NCBI GenBank assembly: GCA_963741755.1 | Contig: CAVUJG010000006.1 | Span: forward strand, 235,111-299,110 | Direction of reading: 5' to 3' | From: Sva-07 sp963741755 | Lineage (GTDB): Bacteria; Actinomycetota; Acidimicrobiia; Acidimicrobiales; Ilumatobacteraceae | Length of the DNA stretch: 64,000 nucleotides | Part shown: in pieces, positions 57,424-64,000 of the stretch | Numbering within the stretch: the first letter of the stretch is position 1 | Layout of the letters: each line of letters begins with the position of its first letter | Program-made: the position numbers and the translations under genes | The notes under the pieces: model-generated | What the model was told of the DNA's origin: nothing | Database searches by the model: none | Seen by the model: only the letters and a program-made list of their open reading frames with translations

Positions 57424-58454
57424 TGGGTGCCGCGCTCCATCACCCCGACTTGCGTGAAGTGGTGGGACAACAGGGCCCGTTCTTGACGATCTCGTATCCC
57501 ATGACGAGTGCCGTCCACGATGCTGCCCATCGACTCGACGTGCGTCTGCGCTCGGCCATCGGGGAAGTGAGCAGCGACTGGCCCGAATCTGATCTCGTCG
57601 CGTTCGAGCACGACCTCGACCGCATCGAGCATCCACAGGGAGCGGCAGCCGTGGCCGTGCGGCCAATTGGCGGTCCGACACTGATCGAAGTCCTGGAGGA
57701 GCCAGTGCGGCGCACGACCGTCGATCAGGAGCCCCTCCCCCGCCTCGCCATCATCATCGAGTCCCGACAGCGGGCGGTTCCGCACATGGTGATCGAGGCC
57801 GATCGTGCAGGCGCGGACATCACCGCCTTCGACGGAGGCACGGTGCTCAGCACTCGAACCGTTGACGGTGACCGGCTGCACATCCATCGTGGACATCCGG
57901 GCGGATGGTCGCAACGGCGATTCCAGCAACGAGCCGAGAACACGTGGAACGAGAATGCGGAGTCCGTTGCGAGTGCCGCCGCAGACATCGCCGAGCGTCT
58001 ACGCATCGAGCTCATCATGGTCGCTGGCGAGGTTCGAGCCCAGTCGCTGGTCGTCGATGCGCTTCTGGAGCGTCACCTCCCGGTCACCGCACTCGAGTCG
58101 GGCTCGCCCGAGGCCATCGCCGACGAGACGGTCCGTCTCGTGGCCGATCACGTCGCCCGCCACCTCACGACTCTCGCCGAGCGCTTGCGGGAGGAGCTGA
58201 GTACGGGGCGAGCGGTAACGAACGCTGACCAAGTCCTCGACATGCTCGCGCAGGCACGAGTCGACACGCTCCTGGTCCACGACGATGACGTCGATGAGCC
58301 GATGAGAACCAATTCTGCACGCCCCGATGCCCCGAGCGGAACCCGTGTCGTCGATCTCGCGATCGCGGAGGCGCTGCGAAGCGATGCTGACATCGTCGTT
58401 GTGCCCCGACTCGCCACCATGGACGGTCCTCTCGCGGCACTGCTGCGATGGTGA
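57423..58454 (+). CDS. Vms1/baeRF-type release-factor-like protein
   Basis: A 343-residue protein resembling M. tuberculosis Rv2629 and the bacterial archaeo-eukaryotic release factor families. Features are the beta-hairpin region VLSTRTVDGDRLHIHRGHPG, then GGWSQRRFQQRAENTWNENA, where the GxxQ-like motif marks the peptidyl-tRNA-cleaving loop, and a C-terminal Rossmann-like part (LRIELIMVAGEVRAQSLVV, SDADIVVVPRLATMDGPLAA). Vms1-like proteins release chains from stalled ribosomes in eukaryotes; in bacteria a role in ribosome rescue or hibernation is proposed. It lies 3 kb from tmRNA. Confidence 0.78.
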   Translation: MGAALHHPDLREVVGQQGPFLTISYPMTSAVHDAAHRLDVRLRSAIGEVSSDWPESDLVAFEHDLDRIEHPQGAAAVAVRPIGGPTLIEVLEEPVRRTTVDQEPLPRLAIIIESRQRAVPHMVIEADRAGADITAFDGGTVLSTRTVDGDRLHIHRGHPGGWSQRRFQQRAENTWNENAESVASAAADIAERLRIELIMVAGEVRAQSLVVDALLERHLPVTALESGSPEAIADETVRLVADHVARHLTTLAERLREELSTGRAVTNADQVLDMLAQARVDTLLVHDDDVDEPMRTNSARPDAPSGTRVVDLAIAEALRSDADIVVVPRLATMDGPLAALLRW

Positions 58455-58557
58455 GGGCCAGGCCCTCGTCCGGCTGACGCGAATGACGACGGCGCTGCGC
58501 TCGCCGCCCGCAAGGACCCAGCGCAGATCGAAGACGTTGTGTCCTCGGGAGCGTCGC

Positions 58558-59454
58558 TCAGCCCGGTCGGCCGCGTGACGCTCCGACCGGATTCGCACGC
58601 AGCGAGCCGAGTTCGTTCCGACGGATCTCCACCTCGCCATCGACGAGACGGGTCTCGTAGACCGGCTGCGGTACCGATGCCGGGCCCCGCCGTACGCCGC
58701 CGTCGCTCACGTCGAAGCGACTGCCGTGCCACGGGCACTCGATGCACCCGTCGACGACCGTTCCGTCGCTGAGCGGGGCCCCGCGGTGGGTGCAGCGGTC
58801 CTCCAAGACGTGGACGCCGTCGTCCCCGCGCAGCGCAAGCAGCTCCATGCCTTCCACGTCGACCTGTGCGGGCTGACCGAGTTCGAGATCGACGGAACCG
58901 ACGACGGCCTGCCACAGCGTCGGTCCGGACTGGAACGCGGTGGTGTTGACGCCAACCCCGCGCGCGTAGGCGAGGTGGCCGCCCAGGTGCCCTGCGACCG
59001 CGACGGCACCGAGACCGATCCCCGACAGACCGACACCGAGCCACGTCACACCTCGACGACGTGCGAACCACGACAGCGCGAAAGCGGTGACGGCGACGTC
59101 ATTGGCCAGCGCATGTGCCGTCCCCACGCGGCGTTCGGCTCCCGCTGTGTCGAGCCAGTCTGCCGCCCCCGTCGACGCGGCAGGCAGCGCGCTCAGGACG
59201 CCGACGCCGACCAACCGCCGTGCTGCAGCAGAGCCGGGCGCCGTCGCATCGAGGATCAACGCTCCCGTCCAACAACCGATCGGTACCGCGACGAGCGCCG
59301 GGTGCACGCTGTGGCCGAGCCACCGCCCGGTCAGCGCATCGCGCACGAACGGTCGGGTGGCGAGCGGCTGAGACACCGTTGCGAGCTTCTCGGCCACTCG
59401 GTCGAGAAGCTCAGTTCGCTCGATGCGATCGACGAAGCGGTGCAAGAACGACAT
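58558..59454 (-). CDS. Membrane protein with DUF2231 and Rieske domains
   Basis: A 298-residue fusion. The N-terminal part has DUF2231 features (LTGRWLGHSVHPALVAVPIG, then three further membrane helices); the C-terminal 100 residues are a Rieske domain with CTHRGAPL (about residue 219) and CPWHGSRFDV (about 239), which bind a [2Fe-2S] cluster. The cluster probably passes electrons at the membrane; the partner is unknown. ATG 59454 gives MSFLHRFVDRIERTELLDRV. The last 20 residues are polar and dispensable-looking. Confidence 0.86.
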   Translation of the reverse strand: MSFLHRFVDRIERTELLDRVAEKLATVSQPLATRPFVRDALTGRWLGHSVHPALVAVPIGCWTGALILDATAPGSAAARRLVGVGVLSALPAASTGAADWLDTAGAERRVGTAHALANDVAVTAFALSWFARRRGVTWLGVGLSGIGLGAVAVAGHLGGHLAYARGVGVNTTAFQSGPTLWQAVVGSVDLELGQPAQVDVEGMELLALRGDDGVHVLEDRCTHRGAPLSDGTVVDGCIECPWHGSRFDVSDGGVRRGPASVPQPVYETRLVDGEVEIRRNELGSLRANPVGASRGRPG

Positions 59455-59565
59455 GGGCGACCTCCTGGGCTGACGGCAAGGACCACGAGGGTGTACCCGC
59501 CGACGGCGCAGGCCATGCACGCGTCCGGGCACGCGCCGAGGGTTCGATCACGGCGGGGCCGTGGG

Positions 59566-60090
59566 TCATCGCAGGCTGCGCTCCATGAACCGCCAGTTGT
59601 GATGCAGCTCGCTCGGCACTTCGGCACCGTCGTAGATGGGTCGGTCCTGGAAGCCTTCGGCTTCGTAGAGCCGGTGTGCCGACGTCATGAACGGGCCGGA
59701 GTCGAGCCGCATGCTCGAATACCCGAACGACATCGCGTCGGCGACCAGACGTCGCACGATGGTCGCACCCAGCCCACCCCCACGCTGGTCCGGCCGCACG
59801 AACACCCGCTTCATCTCCGATGCCCCATCGTTGGTGCGCCGCACGCCGCCCATGCCGACGACCGTTCCGTCGCGACGAACGACATAGAACACACCCTCGG
59901 GTGGCTCCGATGCGCACAGCTTGTCGAGCGTGGCCGCCACGTACTCGGCGATCGGCTGGCCCAGCAGCGCCGGAAGGTCGAGCCCGAAGGTGTGTTGGAT
60001 GTTCGCATCCAGCCAGTCGAGGTAGGCGATGTTGAGCTCGGTCAGCACCGACCGATCGCGGCCGGCGTCAGCGGGTTCGAACGTGATCAC
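59566..60090 (-). CDS. GNAT-family acetyltransferase
   Basis: A 174-residue acyltransferase. GVFYVVRRDGTVVGMGGVRR precedes the acetyl-CoA binding motif RVFVRPDQRGGGLGATIVRR (R/QxxGxG/A), and FGYSSMRLDSGPFMTSAHRL, YEAEGF closes the fold. Acceptor unknown. GTG 60090 gives VITFEPADAGRD; a TTG one codon upstream is possible. It is divergent from the VOC dioxygenase gene with about 120 bp between them. Confidence 0.82.
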   Translation of the reverse strand: MITFEPADAGRDRSVLTELNIAYLDWLDANIQHTFGLDLPALLGQPIAEYVAATLDKLCASEPPEGVFYVVRRDGTVVGMGGVRRTNDGASEMKRVFVRPDQRGGGLGATIVRRLVADAMSFGYSSMRLDSGPFMTSAHRLYEAEGFQDRPIYDGAEVPSELHHNWRFMERSLR

Positions 60091-60209
60091 CAACGGGCAC
60101 CATCCCTGTCTCGACGCCGGATCATCGGAACATGGTGGCACGCGACGTCTACCGTTGCCGGAACTACTCGGAGCGCCGCCCCGAGTCGCAGTACCGCATC
60201 GGGGGAAGC

Positions 60210-61073
60210 ATGGACGTTCGAGGGTTGGGATACATCGGGATCGACGTCGCCGACATCGGTGCCTGGCGGGGATACGCCGAGCTGCTGGGAACAAGAGTGA
60301 TCGCCCATGGAGACGGGTTCGGCATGAAGATCGACGACCGACCGTTCCGGGCGGCGGTACGACCGACCGAGACCACCGAGGGACTGGCATTCGCCGGCTG
60401 GGAACTGCCCCATGCCGACGCGCTCGAGGTCTGCGCCGCCGAACTCGAGTCGGCCGGCTTCACGATCGATCGAGGGTCGGCAGCCGAATGCGACCAGCGT
60501 CGGGTCCGGGAACTGATCTCCACGACGGACCCCGGCGGGTTCACCATCGAGTTCTTCCACGGCGTCGTCCACGACCACGAACCATTCGTCTCGCCGACCG
60601 GAGTCAGCGGGTTCACCACCGACGACCAGGGCCTGGGCCACATCGTGCTCGGCACACCCGACATCGCAGGCAGCACGCACTTCTACACGAACGTGCTCGG
60701 CTTCCGGGTCTCGGACTACTGGCGGCCCGACGGCGCAGAGCACGACGTGGTGTTCCTCCACTGCAACCCCCGCCACCACAGCCTCGCGCTCGTTCCCGCC
60801 GACGAGGCCGCGCTCTATCACTTCATGCTCGAGATGAACACCCTCGATGACGTCGGCTACACCCTCGACCGGCACGAGGCGACCGACACGCCGATCTCCG
60901 CCGGGCTCGGCAAGCACACCAACGACCACATGGTCTCGTTCTACAGCCTGTCCCCGTCCGGCTTCGACGTCGAGATCGGATGTGGTGGGCGCCGCGTCGA
61001 CGACGCCACCTGGACCGTCACCCAACTCACGAAGCCCAGCTTCTGGGGCCACCGACCACCCCGTCATTCCTGA
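60210..61073 (+). CDS. Extradiol-dioxygenase-like VOC protein (two modules)
   Basis: A 287-residue type I extradiol dioxygenase. Two VOC modules: MDVRGLGYIGIDVADIGAWR and GLGHIVLGTPDIAGSTHFYT. The iron ligands of BphC-type enzymes are visible: His in GLGHIVLG, His in NPRHHSLALVP and Glu in FDVEIGCGG, with the downstream NDHMVSFYS giving the active-site His/Tyr. Likely cleaves a catecholic ring, perhaps of a steroid or aromatic acid; no other ring-degrading genes are nearby. GGGGGAAG stands before ATG 60210. Confidence 0.87.
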   Translation: MDVRGLGYIGIDVADIGAWRGYAELLGTRVIAHGDGFGMKIDDRPFRAAVRPTETTEGLAFAGWELPHADALEVCAAELESAGFTIDRGSAAECDQRRVRELISTTDPGGFTIEFFHGVVHDHEPFVSPTGVSGFTTDDQGLGHIVLGTPDIAGSTHFYTNVLGFRVSDYWRPDGAEHDVVFLHCNPRHHSLALVPADEAALYHFMLEMNTLDDVGYTLDRHEATDTPISAGLGKHTNDHMVSFYSLSPSGFDVEIGCGGRRVDDATWTVTQLTKPSFWGHRPPRHS

Positions 61074-61113
61074 GTCCGCCCAGAACACAGCCGCTCCGGC
61101 CGGATCGACATCG

Positions 61114-61141
61114 TTGCCCGATTCGGAACGTGGGGTACTGT
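61114..61141 (+). promoter_or_regulatory. Possible promoter of the small zinc-ribbon gene
   Basis: TTGCCC (61114-61119) and TACTGT (61136-61141) are 16 bp apart. Transcription would start near 61148, close to the possible GTG start at 61149 (a leaderless message) and before ATG 61164. Sequence match only. Confidence 0.3.
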
Positions 61142-61163
61142 GGAAACCGTGTTCGGTGGCCAC

Positions 61164-61328
61164 ATGGGAAACCCCAACCCGCTGAAGCAGTCGTACCGCT
61201 GCTACACCTGCGGAGAACCTCGACCGCCGTATCAGTTCTACTGCGACAAACACCTCGAGGATGGCGAGAAGACTGACAAGCCGCTGCTCATCGATCGGCT
61301 CATGCGCAAGATCCTCGGACGCTCGTAA
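61164..61328 (+). CDS. Small zinc-ribbon protein
   Basis: A 54-residue protein. CYTCGEPRPPYQFYCDKH has Cys-X2-Cys, then Cys and His twelve and fifteen residues later, a likely zinc site; a basic helix LIDRLMRKILGRS ends it. Possible starts are GTG 61140 and 61149 and ATG 61164; I chose the ATG as the most conservative. Its job is unknown; such mini-ribbons often bind nucleic acid or larger enzymes. Confidence 0.6.
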   Translation: MGNPNPLKQSYRCYTCGEPRPPYQFYCDKHLEDGEKTDKPLLIDRLMRKILGRS

Positions 61329-61354
61329 CAGCGCCGTCCGGCCCGGAAGGCACT

Positions 61355-62026
61355 TCAGCCCGACGGGTCCCCGACGCCTTCGGGCGACGACGGAGTCGTC
61401 GACACGCCGAGTTCTCGTTCCAGCCTCGCCAGCCGCGCCTCCAGGTCCGCCACGCGTTGTGCCAGTGATGGGCCGAGGTCGGCGGGTCGATCGATGCGGC
61501 CCGGTGTCGCATCGTGGACATCGGGCACGACCTCACCGAGCAGGTGAGCCCAGCGATCCTGGCTCTGACCCGAGGCTCGCCCGATGTTCGAGGCGAACGG
61601 ATCGGCGCCCTCGGCGAGCCGTTCCAGCACGGCCTCGATGTCGTCGATCGACTCGAAACCCGTGCCCTGCGATGTCGAGTACCGCTCGGTTCGCGTCCTC
61701 AACTCGCCGGCCGACTGCGGACCTCTCAACATCATCACTGCCAGCAGTGCCAACTGGTCGCGGTCGAGTCCGACGGCATCATCGAGAATGTGTCGGTGCT
61801 TGTCGGCGCGGCCGCTGCTGTTCATCCGCGCCAAGCCCTTCTGACGCAGGAGCAGCATCGCGTCCATCACGGTCTGCTCGCTGTAGTCGGTCACCGGCTC
61901 GCGGTTCGACTTCTGGTTGCACGCAGCGACGAGCGCATTCGTCGAGAGCGGATAGTGCTCAGGCGTTGTCGCCTGCTTCTCGATCAGGCAGCCGAGCGCC
62001 CGAAGTTCTTCAGCAGTGAGCTCCAT
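61355..62026 (-). CDS. DUF480/YceH family protein
   Basis: A 223-residue protein made of two winged-helix domains: MELTAEELRALGCLIEKQAT, TPEHYPLSTNALVAACNQKS, NREPVTDYSEQTVMDAMLLL and LLAVMMLRGPQSAGELRTRT. The C-terminus is a heptad-like VADLEARLARLERELGVS. YceH is widespread but its function is unknown; fold suggests DNA or protein binding. Complete. Confidence 0.9.
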   Translation of the reverse strand: MELTAEELRALGCLIEKQATTPEHYPLSTNALVAACNQKSNREPVTDYSEQTVMDAMLLLRQKGLARMNSSGRADKHRHILDDAVGLDRDQLALLAVMMLRGPQSAGELRTRTERYSTSQGTGFESIDDIEAVLERLAEGADPFASNIGRASGQSQDRWAHLLGEVVPDVHDATPGRIDRPADLGPSLAQRVADLEARLARLERELGVSTTPSSPEGVGDPSG

Positions 62027-62111
62027 CGCATCACCGTAACGCCGGCACCGGGTTGCTTCTGGCCCGAGTCAGGGGACGCCAGCGCGGCCTCGGCGAGTTC
62101 GGGAACGACGG

Positions 62112-62695
62112 CTACCCGATCGCTGTTGCGGTTGGCCGGCGAACGTAGGTCTCGACAAGGAACCGCCGCTCGAAGCCATGGCGGACGAGGTTCCGCTCCG
62201 AGTTGCTGTCCGGCTCCGCTGAGCTGGTGGCCAGTTCGCAGCCGAGCGCGGCGGCCATCCGCAACCGGTGGACGATGAGCGCCGCTTGAACCCCGCGTCG
62301 GCGCTCGGCCGGGAGTGTGGACATTCCGCCAAGCGTCGCGATTCGATCGTTGACGGTCATGCTCGCGCATCCGACCGGGCGCCCATCGCGCGAATCGCGC
62401 ACCACAACCAGGTTGTCACCGTCGACGACCGCGACGGCCCGAGCGAACGCATCGCTGGCCTTCCTCGCCGCAGCCGTCTCATGGCCCCAACCGGCCGCCG
62501 AGGTCGCCTGCCAGAGCGGAAGCAGACCGCCGCTCGCCGTACATTCCCGCCCCGCACACACAACACGACTCGACCACCAGCCAGCGGGAAGGATTCCGAC
62601 CCCCACGACGGATCCTGATCGGCAAGGACGTCGGCGAAGGCCGCTGCGTCTCGCGCCCATGTGCGCAGCACGCCTTTCGAGATGTCGTCGATCAC
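62112..62695 (-). CDS. GNAT-family acetyltransferase with an apparent frameshift near 62580
   Basis: The N-terminus (GTG 62695; MIDDISKGVLRTWARDAAAF, ADVLADQDPSWGSESFPLAG) and the catalytic part (DNLVVVRDSRDGRPVGCASM; TLGGMSTLPAERRRGVQAAL with the acetyl-CoA loop RRRGVQ; RHGFERRFLVETYV) are in two frames that meet between about 62540 and 62600. About 194 residues if corrected. The acceptor is unknown. It is close to the YceH gene (about 85 bp) and on the same strand. Confidence 0.66.
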
Positions 62696-62749
62696 CGCCA
62701 GAGTCTGCTCGATCCTGCGAGCACATTCGACGGGTTGGGTCGTCGTTGC

Positions 62750-63001
62750 TCAGGTCTCGTCGTTGTCGATGGCGTCGAGCACCTTGTGGGCCGCTTCGGC
62801 AAGCTTGCCGGTGAGCCCGTCGTGTTCGGCGATCTGTTCGAGACGTGCATCGACGATCCCGATCTTCGCCCGCCCCATCTCGGCGAGCGAGATCTTGCCG
62901 TCGTCGTCGAGGTCGTACGCATCGACCTCTTCGGGCGCTGCGGTCTCGACTTCGTCGTGATGGCGGAACACATGGCCTTCTTCGACGTCGCTGTCATCCA
63001 T
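62750..63001 (-). CDS. Small EF-hand protein
   Basis: An 83-residue acidic protein. The single EF-hand loop DLDDDGKISLAE has Asp at positions 1, 3 and 5, Gly at 6, Ile at 8 and Glu at 12, which is a complete calcium-binding loop. The flanking helices are EEVDAY before and MGRAKIGIVDARLEQIAEHD after, with a C-terminal helix KLAEAAHKVLDAI. Probably pairs with itself or a partner, since EF hands work in twos. ATG 63001 follows MDDSDVEEG. Function unknown. Confidence 0.72.
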   Translation of the reverse strand: MDDSDVEEGHVFRHHDEVETAAPEEVDAYDLDDDGKISLAEMGRAKIGIVDARLEQIAEHDGLTGKLAEAAHKVLDAIDNDET

Positions 63002-63097
63002 GGGTCCAGTATGCACGGCGATCGGATCGTCGACCGAGCGAGGCGCTGCTCGATCCATCGATCTACGCTGCCCGACACGCAACCAGGAAGGACGCGA

Positions 63098-63557
63098 GTG
63101 AACGCATCACCGACACGAGGATCAGCAACGGTACGCATCGATGCCTCCGCCGAGGACGCCTTCGCCCTCCTCACCGATCTGACGAAGCTGCCAGAACTCA
63201 GCCCCGAGAACGTGCGCTGCGAGTTCCTCGAACCGTCGAAACGCATCGAGGTCGGCGCCAAATTCCGCGGGCACAACCGGGCACACGACTACGAATGGCA
63301 CGCCGATTGCGTCGTCACCGAGTTGACGCCGGGGCGATTGTTCTCCTACGAGGTGCCACCCGACTTCGGTCCGCGACGGTGTGGAGCTATCTGATCGAGC
63401 CGGACGGCGATGGTGTGTGGTGACCGAGTCGTTCCACGCTCCGCTGCTGGAGCACCCTGAGCTCTACCCCGGCACCATCGAGGGTCGACGCGACAACCTG
63501 CAACGTGCATGTGAGACGACGATGGCCAACCTGAAGGCTGCGCTCGAGGCGCAGTGA
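63098..63557 (+). CDS. SRPBCC (polyketide-cyclase-like) protein, two frameshifts
   Basis: GTG 63098 begins VNASPTRGSATVRIDASAED; AFALLTDLTKLPELSPENVR and WHADCVVTELTPGRLFSYEV are typical START-fold strands. The end is in two further frames: VWSYLIEPDGDGVW and then TESFHAPLLEHPELYPGTIE to the stop at 63557. Changes near 63375 and 63421 would each be one base. About 153 residues if corrected. Such proteins bind hydrophobic ligands. The stop overlaps the next GTG by 4 bp. Confidence 0.68.
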
Positions 63558-64000
63558 GCGACGACTGGGACGACATCGCCGAGTGGTGGGTCTCCGCGAC
63601 CGAGGACGGTGCCGCCGATTCCGACGAGATGCTCGACGTCGTCCAGGCGCTCATCGAACCAACCGGCGGAAGAACCCTCGACCTCGGTTGCGGTGACGGC
63701 CAGGCACTTCCCCTGCTGGGCGACCATGCGATCGGCGTCGACCTGTCGCACCAACTCCTGGCCGCCGCGGCCAAGCATGCCCCGGTGGTCCGATGCCGGC
63801 TGCCTGCCCTGTCGTGGGTGCGGCCCGGCTCGATCGACCAGGTGGTCGCCGTCGGTCTGCTCGACCTGATCGCCGACGACCGCGAGTTCTTCGAGCAGGT
63901 CGCCTCCGCTGTCCGCCCCGACGGCATTCTCGTCGTCGTGATGAACCATCCGGTCGTCACCGCACCGGGCTCCGAGCCACTCGTCGACGACGCCGCTCAG
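63554..64000 (+). CDS. Class I SAM-dependent methyltransferase (cut by the right edge)
   Basis: The frame from GTG 63554 stays open for 149 codons to the end of the window. VSDDWDDIAEWWVSATEDGA precedes motif I TLDLGCGDGQALPLL, then IGVDLSHQLLAAAAKHAP (motif II region) and QVVAVGLLDLIADDREFFEQ (post-motif), consistent with a methyltransferase of the UbiE/COQ5-like group. Translationally coupled (GTGA) to the SRPBCC gene. Substrate unknown; C-terminus missing. Confidence 0.82.
   Translation, partial: MSDDWDDIAEWWVSATEDGAADSDEMLDVVQALIEPTGGRTLDLGCGDGQALPLLGDHAIGVDLSHQLLAAAAKHAPVVRCRLPALSWVRPGSIDQVVAVGLLDLIADDREFFEQVASAVRPDGILVVVMNHPVVTAPGSEPLVDDAAQ

Overview
The window is G+C-rich (roughly two thirds by eye), tightly packed chromosomal DNA from an actinobacterium. 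The evidence is a whiG-type sigma factor upstream of rpsB-tsf-pyrH-frr, a NucS mismatch endonuclease, a mycothiol-dependent formaldehyde dehydrogenase, a mec-cysM pair and a Vms1-like release factor of mycobacterial type. An Acidimicrobiia-like marine lineage would fit, but that is inference. I see no phage, plasmid, transposase, CRISPR array or secondary-metabolite cluster.

Layout. 1-9 kb: a truncated aldo/keto reductase, a PhyH dioxygenase, a nitronate-monooxygenase-like flavoprotein, a nucleotidyltransferase, a damaged flavin reductase, a broken GGDEF-EAL gene, ettA, a CysQ-like phosphatase and an enoyl-CoA hydratase. 9-17 kb: a CoA-transferase with a VOC protein, a UbiB kinase, nucS, a lipoprotein, then mscR, a metallo-hydrolase and manA. 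17-31.4 kb, all on the minus strand: comM, dprA, a Xer recombinase, whiG, an inactive-looking LytM protein, an ASCH protein, rpsB, tsf, pyrH, frr, cdsA, dxr, a site-2 protease and ispG. This joins ribosome supply, recycling, phospholipid synthesis and the MEP isoprenoid pathway. 31.7-40 kb: a lipoprotein, clpP, envelope-associated proteins and a two-gene PLP-enzyme operon, with many apparent frameshifts. 40-46 kb: a HerA-like ATPase, an unusual tRNA, an endonuclease/phosphatase-family membrane protein, rdgB, rph and murI. 46-54 kb: a fasciclin protein, two hydrolases, a lipoprotein, cysM, mec, a hydrolase, smpB, a monooxygenase-fold protein and the tmRNA gene. 54.4-64 kb: small hypothetical genes, a GerMN lipoprotein, a release-factor-like protein, a Rieske membrane protein, acetyltransferases, a VOC dioxygenase, YceH, an EF-hand mini-protein, a SRPBCC protein and a truncated methyltransferase.

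Two features run across the whole window. First, at least four families of short palindromes sit at gene ends. One occurs only as pairs with start points exactly 61 bp apart (three pairs). Another lies inside the reading frame of a PLP enzyme. Second, about ten genes carry apparent frameshifts, including the normally essential pyrH, which points to consensus errors as much as to gene decay. The most unusual RNA gene is a leucine-anticodon (UAG) tRNA that lacks the long variable arm expected of tRNA-Leu.
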